Of a DNA stretch of 64,000 nt, positions 50,501 through 61,722 are shown in pieces. Made by a program: the position numbers and the translations under genes. The stretch lies in the NCBI GenBank assembly GCA_949130495.1, contig OX422221.1, positions 478,721,159 through 478,785,158 on the forward strand, given 5' to 3'. The DNA comes from Sambucus nigra. Lineage: Eukaryota > Streptophyta > Magnoliopsida > Dipsacales > Adoxaceae. The stretch's first letter is position 1; the number at the start of each line of letters is the position of its first letter. The notes beneath the pieces were generated by a model, which worked only from the letters and a program-made list of their open reading frames with translations, searched no databases and was not told where the DNA came from.

Positions 50501-52218
50501 GAAAGCCATAATTATTTAAGTGTACCGAAGACTCATGAATGTCGTTGTGTTCGCTACTAGTGTTGCCCCATTGTCTTCACATACACAAATTCAAAGACGC
50601 AAAGTGATGAACTAAGAGAGAGAGAGAGAGAGAGCTAACTGTAGATGGTGTGTTTTGGGGAGAGAGAGAGAGCCATGAGTTTTTTTCAAAGAGAAAGAGA
50701 GAGAGTTGTTATATAACAACTAGCAAGTAACCCGTGCTAGTTGTTTGAGATACTCGGGGATATGAGAGGTATTGGGTCGTTTTAACTGCTTCGGGTATGT
50801 AATAATAAATACCATTTACAACAAATATGTTGGTATGGAACGTGTTATATTAAAGGTATTGTGTTGTTCGAACTACTCGAGGGTATAAGAAGTATTCAGC
50901 CGTTTGAACTGCACCGAATATTTAATAATAAATACCATTTATACCTTTAATACTCTGATATTAGAGGTATGATGTAGATATACAATAAATTATTCTCATT
51001 AAACTCTCTTTCTATTGTTTTAGAATTATAACTAACATATAAATCGCGCAATGTGCGGGTGCATTATAGAATTTTTAAAAAATGCATCGACTTGTTTGTA
51101 AGCTAATCTGATAAAGAATCAACTATGAAGAAACATTGCAAACCTTAGGGGTGAATAATTTATAAATTTAATTCCATAGTGAACGATCTTAACTATTAAA
51201 TAATATATTGAATATTGCAAATGAATATAATAAATAAAATAAATTGTATACTTTATAAAATTAGTTGTATATTTATACCATGAATAAAGAGATGAAGCGC
51301 ATGAAAAAGTTGGAACAATACTCTTGAGGTTAAAGCACATTATATCAAAAATAAATTTCAACCAACGAGACATAGAATCCATTTGAAGTCGGAATCAAAA
51401 AAGTCGTCGTTAATAAAGTGACAATTTATAGTCCCTTGATTATTGGTAGCTTCTTTTTTATTTTTATTTATTTTTAAAAACGAAAGTCCAATTTAGCATA
51501 AACTTCAAAAGGTATTATATGTAACAGATAGTTTTTGTCCTTTTGAACATAAATACATATGCATAGTAAGAACTTAAACAATGCCAAATAAGGGTACACA
51601 AATATTAGGGTTGGTTATTTTTTACACGATAATCCGTTTACGGTAATAACTCGAAATGATCTGAATATGACATGATTAGCTTGTACGGATTTAAGAGTAC
51701 TAAAAACTTATACTCAAATCAAAATTAACGTGACTAAAAAATGACACGACTAACCCAAATTGCCACCCCTAACAAATATAAAAGAGGACTCTATTAATAA
51801 AGTAAGAAAAAAAATTCTACAATGACCTTTGTTAATCCCATTTAAAAAATAATAGAAAAATTCCAAAATAAATGAAACGAAATTCAGCCATCCAAATATC
51901 ACAATTAACTTACCATACTATTTTCGTACCAAAAAACTGACATTATTATTAAATATGATCATTGTATCAAGAATTACAAAACCGATGAAAATGGAAAATT
52001 TACAATACACAATTATTAGCCCCCCCCCCCAAAAAAAAAAATGAGTTGATTATCATCGCAAAAATAAGATATCCAAAAGCAAAAATGGGATCGACATCTA
52101 ATTTTGAGCATTATTTTCTCTCTCTCTTACTAACCGATAAACCAAAACTCGTATGCACATATAAGTGAAATCTCATCATTAACATCAAGACGAACTGCTA
52201 TGGCACCTCGCTGATTTA
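50501..52218. other. Non-coding stretch with GA runs and possible element ends
   Basis: (GA)n runs at about 50611-50634 and 50660-50670. A minus-strand GCACGGGTTACTTGCTAG (ending at 50720) resembles Helitron 3' ends but lacks a clean hairpin. About 51606-51772 has AGGGTTGG...CCACCCCTAA ends like a small MITE. An 11-C/12-A run lies near 52020-52040. No gene recognised. Confidence 0.4.
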
Positions 52219-52497
52219 CTATTTTGGTGTTGAAGTTACGCTTTTTATCACTGGCTTTACCCAAACTTTTGCCTCATAAAGTTATTTCTCTCCAGCTTCG
52301 ATAACCTCGACAGTAAGATGATGAAAAGTACTTGCAACCACCTGCTCTTTCGCCTTAACACCCTCACCAACTCAAGTAATGCATTCTCTTTCTTACTATG
52401 TTGATCAACAGCAAAATGAGCAAGGTCATCGATCTCAAGGATATTCTGAGATTATGGGGAATCGTGTATACCTCCTAGAGTTGCCATGGTGGATTTT
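52219..52497 (-). pseudogene. Phytocystatin (cysteine protease inhibitor) pseudogene
   Basis: The minus strand opens with MATLGGIHDSP, a TAA, then [20 protein letters not shown] and [11 protein letters not shown]. This matches the phytocystatin N-terminus and the LARFAV signature (here LAHFAV). The frame then shifts by one base and continues [24 protein letters not shown], a TAA, and [10 protein letters not shown]. It therefore has the QxVxG papain-binding loop (as QVVAS, with the Gly lost) and the C-terminal Trp region. Two stops and a frameshift make it non-functional. Such proteins normally inhibit papain-type proteases in seeds or during defence. It is intronless here and lies 105 bp from the OVATE fragment, in the opposite direction. 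Confidence 0.85.
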
Positions 52498-52601
52498 AGA
52501 TCAACGTCGTTGCAAAACTCGATTTCTTGATGTTTTTTTTCTTTTGGATATCTAACGCAAAGATCGGATACGGAAAAGCATATATATAACAGATGGTTAA
52601 C

Positions 52602-52978
52602 CCCAAACACAAATACTAGAGCCATGGTTCACTAACTCATCCGAGTCAATGAGTTTCTTAAGCGAGTCGGAATGGGTTGGTGAGTCGGTTGAGACGATAA
52701 TACGTGGGGCAAGATCACAAAATTCATTTTTTGAACCTAGGGAGGAAAAAATTAGTGGTGGGGATTTGGATTTGGATTTGGATTTGCCATTTAAAGAGAG
52801 TGTAGTGATGGCTATGGACTCCGAAGATCCTGATGTGGATTTCAAGAGGTCTATTGAAGAAATGGTGGAGACACATGGGTTAAAAGAGTCATTTGAACTC
52901 CATTCCCTAAACCCCCTTAACCGTTCAAATAATCGGGCAAATGGGTTGTGGATAATTATAGGTGAGAGGGATAGATGA
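52602..52978 (+). pseudogene. OVATE family protein (OFP) fragment
   Basis: The frame is open upstream of the ATG at 52649 and gives PWFTNSSESMSFLSESEWVG, ESVETIIRGARSQNSFFEPR and a (Leu-Asp)n run. These are followed by LPFKESVVMAMDSEDPDVDF and KRSIEEMVETHGLK, the first half of the OVATE domain of OFP13/OFP16-like growth repressors. After HGLK the sequence diverges, and the second half (normally LEELLxWYLxVNGKxxHGFI...) is missing or scrambled, leaving a short tail to TGA at 52976. The 5' end also lacks most of an OFP N-terminus. A GATTTG hexamer repeat at about 52764-52785 encodes the Leu-Asp run. Judged a truncated pseudogene. Confidence 0.8.
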
Positions 52979-53182
52979 TTATGAGGAATATGAGAGGGTG
53001 AGAAGGGGAGATTGAGAGTTTAGAAAATTGAAATCGATTTCCATTTCTCTAAACCCAAAAGGAAACTCAACGATCAATATTAACCGATGGAACCCCAAAC
53101 ATTTTGATGAAACCAAATAATAGTATTAATTGTAAGGGTTGAGTATTAGTACCTCTAATACTATCTTATTAGATATATATAA

Positions 53183-53260
53183 TCTCTACTACTTAAAAAG
53201 AGGGAACTTCCTCTTCAATGGTTAAAAGAATAAACTACCCTCATTAAATTTAAAATTCCT
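53183..53260 (+). mobile_element. Helitron 5' terminus
   Basis: After a host A, the sequence TCTCTACTACTTAAAAAGAG matches the typical plant Helitron start (TCTCTACTA...AAAAGAG). The element would extend rightwards. No 3' end (hairpin plus CTRR) was found with confidence before 55.0 kb. Confidence 0.5.
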
Positions 53261-53944
53261 ATTATACCCTTAATAATAGTCAACATATCTTTTCCTAATT
53301 CATTGGCTCCTACGAAATAACCAGATTCATTTCATCCCATCTTTCTCATATTCATTCACACATACCAAGCATCCAAATACATTCATGTTCCAATCCTAGA
53401 AATCCAAATTCAATTTTCTCAAATTTCATTCTCCAATTCACTCACATTCATGCATCCTATCTCTCTCCTATTCATTCACGCATATCAACCATCAAAATAC
53501 ATTCATCTTCCAACTCTAGAAATTCATCTCTACAAATGGAAACAACTATTTAATTGAAACTACATCGTTTCTTTGCTTTTCTTTGCTTCGTTGCTATCAT
53601 TTCTTCTGCCGAAATTAAGGTTAATACTCATAATTCCGTCTATATTTTTTTATTATGTCAGCAAAGCATGCATTTGTTAATTTTAAGATGAAGACAATTG
53701 CATAAATTTTATAATTATACATATCTCATTGAAGAATTTTGTCTCTCATTTGTGATCAGAGTTTGTATTTCTCATTTTTATTTTTTCATGTTTTTAGATA
53801 TGTGTACTTAATACATATTCTAATTAAATGTTAATTTTAAAACAATTATATACATTCACATATGCCTACTGTTTTAAATGCTAATAATTTAAAAATTATG
53901 CATACTGATATAAACTTTTTCAATACTAAAATTGTGCTTATTTT
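53261..53944 (+). other. Probable Helitron body, non-coding
   Basis: Starts with a leader-like stretch that contains a partial duplication (CATTCACACATACCAAGCAT, and a near copy ~120 bp later). No gene seen. Confidence 0.35.
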
Positions 53945-54355
53945 TTGTGATTTTCTTCTACTTACGAAAATTTCACTCAGGATAAAAAAAATTATTACTT
54001 TTGTAAGGTGGAAGCTCACTACTACAATAGTTGATGGCAATAAAACAAGTACATAATTTATGGTTTATTGTCATTCTTATATAATTTCTAACTATGAAAA
54101 TTGCACTCATGGTAATATTTTTTTTTTATTATTTTCACAAGGTGGAAGTTTAATATTTTGGTACTACAGATAAGACAAGTACTTAAATTTATGGTATATT
54201 GTCATTCTTATATAATTTCTAATTATGAAAATTTCACTCATGATAACAAAAAAAAATCGTAAAGTGGAAGTTCACTATTACATACATTAGTTGATGACAC
54301 TAAGACAACTATTTACTTTTTGGGTTTATTGTCATTCTTACATAATACGATATTC
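53945..54355. repeat. Three tandem ~130-141-bp units
   Basis: Each unit contains GAAAATT(T/G)CACTCA, AAGTGGAAG or AGGTGGAAG, AGACAA/AAACAAGTA and TTATTGTCATTCTTA. GAAAATT starts at 53966, 54096 and 54237, giving spacings of 130 and 141. Confidence 0.85.
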
Positions 54356-55054
54356 TTACTCTTTACAAGTATGTTAACAGTAGTAGGAATGTAATTTGAT
54401 AGTTCGTAAGAAATTGTTATCATTTCACTTTTTCGTAAGTAATTGTTAATTGAAATCTTGTAGGATATTGTCAAAATTGGTGGTACAAGCTCGAATTGTG
54501 AATCTGAGAGTGAATGAATTTTACTTTTGTTTATGTGGTATGTGAAGTACTTAATATCATATTAAAACTGTTTCGTATAATTTATATTCGAGATGGTAAT
54601 GTGTTTCGTTTGAATTTTTGTAGGATATTATCAATATTTCTTATAAAAGCTTGGACTTTTAATCTCATAGTGAAGGAATCTCAATTTTATTTACGAGGTA
54701 ATTGCAATTGATTAATGTATGATTGCGAATTTACTTATCATTTTTTATTTAATTTACTGGCCATTATGAAACTAGTTGAAGAAATATGTAGATGAGCTAA
54801 AAAAATTCATACGCTTTACAATTTGTAATTTGTAGCTTTTTTTTTCTTTGTTATGGAAAAGAAAAAAAATTAAAGAGTTGGGAAATAAATTACAGCATAT
54901 CAATTGAATTATATGAAACACAAACTATGCATGTATAACGAATTATAGAGTGGAACCAAGTAGATACCCAAAATCTTATTATAACCTCATGCACGAAGGG
55001 TTTACCTCAAAATCTTAAATAAATATAACGAATTAAATATTTTAATTTGTTCCT
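54356..55054. other. Non-coding stretch with a second duplicated unit
   Basis: A ~160-bp unit beginning TTGTAGGATATT(G/A)TCAA occurs at about 54460 and 54620. No gene recognised. Confidence 0.45.
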
Positions 55055-55320
55055 TATTTATAATGTCAAATTGAAGTTATCTCCTTATATCATGGGCAAA
55101 GTCAAATGACTAAGAAAAGGGAAAGTAAACAAAATTACATATTAAAATTCGGGGTTTAAGTCAAAATGATCCAAAAAATTATTGCAAAAAATCAATTGTA
55201 TGAAATTTTGTCATTATTTATGGTTTTGCTACATTATAACTTTATCGTTTGTTCATTATATTTAAGTGAAAATTAAAATTTAAGAACATTTTAATCTACT
55301 TATAGTCATAAATGTGTTTG

Positions 55321-55766
55321 TGCCCGAGACTACGTGAGTCATGCCCGAGACGGTGAGAGAGTTATTGGATGTTTGGCATCCTCCCATGGGGTGGAAAGGG
55401 GACATCAAAGTGTGGAGGCTAATCCTCCACAATGTATATGTTGGACTATTTGGCAAGAGAAGAATGCGAGATGCTTTGAAGGTATAGAAACTGCGACCAC
55501 AAGGATTCGCTATTAGCTTCCGAGCACGCTTTTGAGCTCGTTAATGAGAGGCACGTTGTGACTATTCGGACCATTCTAGAGTTTGTGGAGGAGTTACACA
55601 GAGGAATGTAGGTTCGAAAGGTTTTGGGTTGAGGAGTCCTGTTATTTTATGTCTGTTTGTCGTGGGGCCTATTGTTGCTATTTCGTATACTCCATGTATA
55701 TGCACTCCACTCCCTTAACAAGTTAGCGGTTGATTTCTATAATACATTTATTTATCAAAAAAAAAA
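55321..55766 (+). mobile_element. 5'-truncated LINE insertion (3' end with poly-A)
   Basis: Interrupts homology to copy 1 between CATAAATGTGTTTG and TTGTTCATA and ends in a run of A at 55757-55766. It encodes ICWTIWQEKNARCFEGIETA, the W..W.ERN.R.FEG motif from the C-terminus of plant L1-type LINE polyproteins. The target duplication is unclear. Because copy 1 lacks it, it inserted after the duplication. Confidence 0.7.
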
Positions 55767-56262
55767 TTGTTCATATTTTTGGTTGATTGGATCTTGCTGA
55801 AATTGATATTTCATCTATTTCTACTTTGCCATTTTGGTATTCTTGAAATAACCACTACCACTTGCAGAAAATACATCATCTACCTCATCACAATTAAAAG
55901 GAATGAATTTTGACCTCAGCACCTTGGTGCTGAAAGAAAAACTGTCACCGGTCTCAGTAAACATAGGCATGCTTTGTTTTGGTACTTTTATGGATTTGTC
56001 ATTTGTTCTCTATATTTTTCATTAATTTGAAATTTTGTTACCATTCATCATTTTTTACTCTTTAACCTTGTTTGATTTATTCCTGCTGAGATATTATTTA
56101 CGTATGCAAAAAATAAAATTGTAAAAATATATTCATCTATTTATAGTTATAATTTTGTTCAAATGGTGTAAAAAATGAATGCCTCACAAATTATCTGATC
56201 TATATCTAATTAGTATGTTCAAAATATTTAACGTTATTGATGAACCAATATCCAAGATATAA

Positions 56263-56497
56263 GGGCTGCAAACGAACCGAGTTATTTGTGAACAGCTGGC
56301 TCGGCTTTTAAAAAGCTCGAATTCGTCTCCTTCAGCTTGACCATGGCAAGAGCTCGTTTTTAAGATACAAACGAGCATGATTAGAGGCTTAAAAATCGAG
56401 TGCTTGCGTTCATCTCGTTCGTGTCGAACATTATTTCAAAGTTGTTTAATGACCGAGCTTGACTCAACTCAAGCTCGGCTCGGTGAATTTGCAGCCC
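56263..56497. mobile_element. hAT-like MITE, copy 2
   Basis: GGGCTGCAAA...TTTGCAGCCC, perfect terminal inverted repeats of 10 bp. A shorter version of the element at 42912-43216. Confidence 0.65.
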
Positions 56498-56941
56498 ATA
56501 TAGAGCGGTTGTTAAATGCATGGGATGACAAAAAGTATACTGAGTTCTCAGAACACGTACAAAATCTCATATTCCAAAGTTGACAAACATTCCTGACATA
56601 GTTTATCCGAAGTAATTTTTATATATGCAATTGGCACTTATACTTTATTTAACCAATATACTCACGAAACATAACTCTTAAATCAAATTGTATAAGAAAA
56701 GTGTGTCCACCAAACTTTACTTATTAGTATATCCCATATTTGACATGATGGTTCATAATTCCCTGAGGACCACCATAATTAAGAACTAGAATTCAATATT
56801 ACAGTAATCTATAAATAAAAGTAACTCATCCTTTTTGTAGTAAAACGGTATTAGACTGGGTGGCCTTTAGGACCACCTCAAAATCAGGATTCGGACTCAC
56901 TTTGTGCAACATTCATGTGGCACCAATGCAAACACGTCTCC

Positions 56942-57337
56942 TCATACCAGATAATCATCAACCGAAATACTTAAACTCTGGCCTTCCCTCTCCTCCCGGT
57001 CACCACCGGTCTGCCTCCTCACTGCCATCCTGGCATCAACGGCCATGCCAGCATCGGAAGCCGCTGTTTGTATCTCCGCTGGCAACATACCCGGCCTAAC
57101 TCCGACAGGCAACGCTAGTGGAAAATTAAGCTTTTCTAACGCCGCGGGTCCACGGAGACAGTATGCGGCTATATCATACGCGGTGGCTGCGGCATCGGCC
57201 GTGGCATAAGAGCCTAGCCAAATGCGGTCTTGGGTCCCCGGGACCCTAATTTCGGACACCCATTTGCCCCATTTCCTGCATCGGACCCCTCTGTATTTTT
57301 TGTCTGAAATTGTGGTTCCTTCATCCGAGCTGCTCAT
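56942..57337 (-). CDS. ERF: AP2/ERF transcription factor, DREB A-5 (ERF group II) type, copy 2
   Basis: 131 residues, intronless, seven residues different from copy 1 and no frame break, so the frame has been preserved in both copies. The AP2 domain at residues 15-73 is identical except L39I, next to the WLG motif. Other changes lie in the C-terminal part (S85L in the MSPAEIQ box, P114R, C119G, and the last residue G131V). The upstream 200 bases (TATA box and two W-box cores) are conserved, but the insertions found further upstream of copy 1 are absent. Either gene could be the original. Same inferred role as copy 1. Confidence 0.93.
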   Translation of the reverse strand: MSSSDEGTTISDKKYRGVRCRKWGKWVSEIRVPGTQDRIWLGSYATADAAATAYDIAAYCLRGPAALEKLNFPLALPVGVRPGMLPAEIQTAASDAGMAVDARMAVRRQTGGDREEREGQSLSISVDDYLV

Positions 57338-57391
57338 TTTGTGTTTTGAATTTTTGAGAAGGTGATGAGGAAAAAGTGTATGGGATAACAG

Positions 57392-57399
57392 GTTATATA
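57392..57399 (-). promoter_or_regulatory. TATA box of ERF copy 2
   Basis: Minus-strand TATATAAC, same position relative to the ATG as in copy 1. Confidence 0.6.
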
Positions 57400-57435
57400 T
57401 GTTGAGGAATGGGGAAGTCGGAGACTTTGTGGGAG

Positions 57436-57457
57436 AGTCAAAATTTCAAAAGGTCAA
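57436..57457 (-). promoter_or_regulatory. Two W-box cores upstream of ERF copy 2
   Basis: Minus-strand TTGACT (57436-57441) and TTGACC (57452-57457), spaced as in copy 1. Confidence 0.45.
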
Positions 57458-57599
57458 AGTACCAGAGTATTGAAGTGGAGGGTGGGGTTCACTTTAATGT
57501 GAAAAGGTGAAAAATGGATGCATCTCACTCAATTCTTTTGATGACTAAATATTGGCCATACTCCAAATTCAAATGTTCCCCAAAATGATAAAATTGGTC

Positions 57600-59685
57600 A
57601 AACAGATACAAAGATACTAAATACTTTGGGAGTATTTTACTAAGTTACCATGCTAATAACATTTATACAGTTTGAAGTTTTGGGAGATTTTAATTCCATA
57701 TCGATATTTCAAACTTCTCAATTAAGCCCCGTTGTTCTCGTTATATAATTGAGACCTGACCAAACTTTAAATTACATAAATTTAAGTGGGAAAAATTGGT
57801 TTAAAATTTATCCTTTTTTTCCCTCGTTTGCCGGAATGCTCAATTCACAATTTTTTTGTTGTTCTTTGAAACAAGTAGACAAAAATTGCACAATTTTCAG
57901 TTTCTACATGTTGTTACAAAATTGAAGACTAATCTTCCATAAAAAATAGTGTTTAAAATAGTAGGAGCGGTGTTTAATATTTTGTAATACTAAACTAAGG
58001 TCTTCATCCTTAACAAACTGGAGAGGGCATTTAATTTCAAGTTAGATCAAGCTACCTAACTATTGGACTGGTCTTTTAAGTACAGTTCAATAACGTGTTG
58101 TGGAATTAATATGGATTAAGGCAAGTAAGATGCCTTATTTATTTTACTCATTTTCATCATTTTTGCGTCACATAGGAGTTCTAGATTATGAGGTCGACTA
58201 AATGGAAAACGAATTAAGTAAGTCTCCACATCAATATATTTAAATAAAAACAATAAATGCATCCTACAATGTCATTTGACCACCTCGGGTTTGATTAGGT
58301 TAGCGAGTTGACCTTGTCATATCAATGTTGTGTTGTAACTAGCAAGTTTCATGCCAAGAATGATGTGTCACACGTTGAACCTATTTATGATTGTGTATAA
58401 TTTGGTTTGTATCATGTTAGGGTTATATCATGTATATTTATCACTTTTAATGAACCTGTGAAGTGTGTAATCAGATCGGTTCACCAATTTATATAATTTT
58501 ATCAAATGCGTCAACCCGGTGACAAATTAAACCCATTTAAATGAAAATTAGAGCCCTGACTCCATGTCGTGTGAAATGAATGTGTTAAAAATGTCATCGA
58601 TGCATTTATAATTTATTATCGTAATGTAATCCATGTGAATAAATTAAAATAGTTAATGCTAAGAGTATCTTCTAAATAATTACATTTTAACATCATAGTA
58701 TTTTACTATAAAATTATTAAATATTTAATGATATAAATAATTAAAATTATTTTTGAATTTACTTAAATTCATTTGTCTTGATGGATAATTGAAATGCATT
58801 TTAGGATACTGATGTCATTTTGTAATGGTAATGTCTATTTAAAAATGACGTGTCTTTTTAAGAAGAACGTGTATGTTTGGAAAAGACATGTACTCTACTT
58901 CATTTCAAATCAATCATTTTTAAATATCATAGATTAATGTTCTTTCTTTGCCTTCCTTTCCAGTCAATTTATACAACACATAATTTGATTTTTTTAAGAG
59001 TAATGCAGAATAAAGTGGTTCTCTATAAAGACAATAAAAGTTGTTCTAGGATATAATTTGTCAAATCTTAAACATCGATTGTCAATGAATTATCTCTACT
59101 ACATTAAAAGAGTGGATATCTTATGAACCGACACTTTTATGTTATTACCCTTATTTTCGACAAATTTTACTTTTTTAACCCCACTAATATTCATTCATGA
59201 TTAGCGCCCCTCAAAGCCACGATCTGGCCCCATCTCTTTGTCTGTTTAGTTTCCTCACAGCCTCTCCAAGACGATATTTCACCTCCCCCATCCCCTCATG
59301 GGATAAACTTCCACTTCACCCCAAACCCTTAAATTCTTACCAATCGGTTGACCCCCACCCCCTCAATGGATTATCAATAGGCAAAAATCCTAGGCTTAAA
59401 TTTAATCCCCATTCAAATATTTCCATTTGAGGAGGGTGGATTATAATAGACTCATATCGTGGTTAATTTGGTAGTCTAATAGTTACATTCCACTACCCCT
59501 GGGTGAGGAAAAATAATGGTCATATATGTATATTTGCACTCTTCTAACACTGAAGTCTTCTCAACTTCACTGGTAAGGCATGACACCACATGTTAGGAAT
59601 TTAAACCATGTTTGTACCATTTTGTGGATGTGAGTTGGAATGGTTAAATGGGAGAAAATATTGATGATAGTAGAGTGACGTATTA
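57600..59685. other. Non-coding part of duplication copy 2
   Basis: Collinear with copy 1. The frame at 59197-59430 has no motif and is not preserved in copy 1. No gene seen. Confidence 0.5.
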
Positions 59686-60179
59686 TGAATTACCCCATAT
59701 TTTCTTGGACTTTATTTATTAATTATTTAAGGAAAAATAAATCAATAAATGGATTTAATTGTTACTTGTGTGATTTGGTAACAATAAAAATATATAATTT
59801 ATAAGGAAACTAAATGTACATGTGACATGATTTGTGTTATGAATAATTGATTAAGGATTTTAGGAATACAAGTTGTGCGTAAAATAGTAATGCATATTTT
59901 ATTACACTACGAGGTGTTACCGTGTGCGTGTAAGGTATTACCATTTGGGCTGAAATCTAGAGTGTCATGGAGACCCGTATATGTATTTTTATCATTGTGA
60001 GTTAGGCCCTAGGTGTAGGTATATTCTGATTCCATGTTTTAAGCTATTCTGAGTATTTTGATTCATTTTGGGACCCCAAAATAGGTGTTTTACACACACT
60101 AAAAAATTGGGGTGTAAAAGGAATCTTGGATATATTCCTTTCTCACTTCCCTCAAAATGAAGAACCATATCAACCAGTC

Positions 60180-60216
<37 letters not shown>

Positions 60217-60745
60217 GGAGATTAAGGGGCTTAAAAAGAAGAAGAAGAAGAAGAAGAAGAAGAGGAGGAAGAAGAAGAATAAGCAATCAAGTGGTGAAAA
60301 TCAATACATCATGTCATTTCAATCAAGAAATATTTTGTTTTATCACGAAATAATTTTTGGCGAATTTATGAATTTGTTGTTGAAATTATGTTGAGGACTG
60401 AATAAATTGAAAGTATGATTGTCTTATTTTGGATTGATGATTAAATCTAAAGTCATATGTGAAATTGAAATCGTATAGTGTAGAACATCAATTTGAGTTA
60501 AATTGGGAGGTTTATAGAATTGAATGATAATTTTTTTTGTTTAAGATATGAAATAGTTGTTAGAGCATGTTTATAATCATCTATATGTTATGATAAGATG
60601 AATTAAGAATTTAATTCGATTTTCGAGCTTGAGGACCATTAATGGAGGTTTGTAGAAGACAACCCTCATTTTTGTTGAAAATATTGTCTTAGTTCTAAGA
60701 GAGAATCGATTCATACTAGGAGAGAATCGATATAGTCCCTGGATG
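59686..60745 (+). mobile_element. Tekay-like LTR fragment in duplication copy 2
   Basis: Second copy of the fragment at 47014-48049, starting TGAATTACCCCATATTTTC. Includes (GA)n at 60182-60213 and (GAA)n at 60237-60279. The palindrome GAATCGATTC lies at 60703-60712, followed by GAATCGAT about 20 bases later. Confidence 0.55.
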
Positions 60746-61722
60746 GATTGAGGTTGTCCATAATGGAATTACGAATTCTTGGGAACTAGTTTCATATTTT
60801 TTTTTATTTTTTATTTGGATTTGTTATGGTTTTTCTACAGATAGTGGACAATAAATAAATTTTGTATTGGTGATTTTAGGTTGGGCTTCCTTTTTCGATT
60901 GTTCCACCTAGTTAATTAAAATATTAGACTTATTTAATATTGAGGATAGTTATGTAGGTTAAGATGTATGATATTTGTATTATTTTAGTTGGATCCGGTA
61001 CTAGGATTGGGTTGAATTAAGTATACGTGCTGGTGAGCGACAGACTATGGCCGTTTGTATAGATGTTCAGTTTTGAGAATAGTGAACGTCAGAATTCATA
61101 TAGGTCTTCAAAATTATAGTCCACGTAATTAGCTTTGCAATTAAATGAGAATATGTGTATGTCTATATATTATGAGAAATAGTATGTATACATATATGCA
61201 ATGACTCATAGTTAAAGATATGATAAACTAAGAGTTTGATTTGACAAGATTGAAAATTGATAAATATAATAGGGTAATAAAATATACGTTATTTGGGGAG
61301 TTTGGTTAAATTTGGGTAAACTTGAGAATATTAAGCATCCTACCTTATAATACATGTTTCATGTGGCCGAAAAATCTAATAAAATGTATTGAAGTTGACA
61401 ATCTAACATTTGAGGATTTAAATGATTTGGTTATGCTAAAGAGTATACATTATCCAGTATTATGAATATTGAGTGTGCGTATATATAAATTATATTCTAA
61501 TGTGAACGTACTATGATCATCATGAACCCATCGATGAGGTTCGTGTGTTTTAAGTGATGACTATGTGTCGTAGGATAACTAATGAGGCATATATTTGAAA
61601 GGTTTTATGTTTCATATCATATGTTTATCTATTCCAAACATCGTGATACATGAAGTTGACAACTCGATCCTTCAGTGTGGTTTTGGTATTGAACTACCAG
61701 TTGGTTGCGCTATGTAGTGATG
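60746..61722. other. Non-coding stretch, possibly the rest of an LTR
   Basis: Follows the duplication breakpoint. Phrases such as GGTGAGCGACAGACTATGG look LTR-like, which would mean the LTR in copy 2 is longer than the part that was duplicated. No gene seen. Confidence 0.35.

Larger units (their letters stand above)
55055..60745. repeat. Segmental duplication, copy 2 (carries an ERF gene)
   Basis: Collinear with 42245-48049 in the same orientation, ~12.8 kb away. It lacks the three copy-1 insertions and instead carries a LINE end at 55321-55766 and a small insertion near 59510-59560. Confidence 0.92.

Noticed and set aside
48067..50562. CACTAGTG at 48067 and CTACTAGTG at 50554 as the ends of a complete CACTA element
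   Set aside because: Beyond the first few bases the two ends do not match as inverted repeats, and no 3-bp target duplication flanks them.
50720..50745. Minus-strand GCACGGGTTACTTGCTAG as a Helitron 3' end
   Set aside because: Looks like known ends, but the expected CCCGTGC arm of the hairpin is missing.
53945..54355. Regularly spaced repeats as a possible CRISPR-like array
   Set aside because: Units are degenerate over their full length with no unique spacers; ordinary tandem repeats in a plant genome.
56860..57099. Plus-strand frame overlapping the ERF copy 2 gene
   Set aside because: Antisense shadow of the ERF coding sequence.
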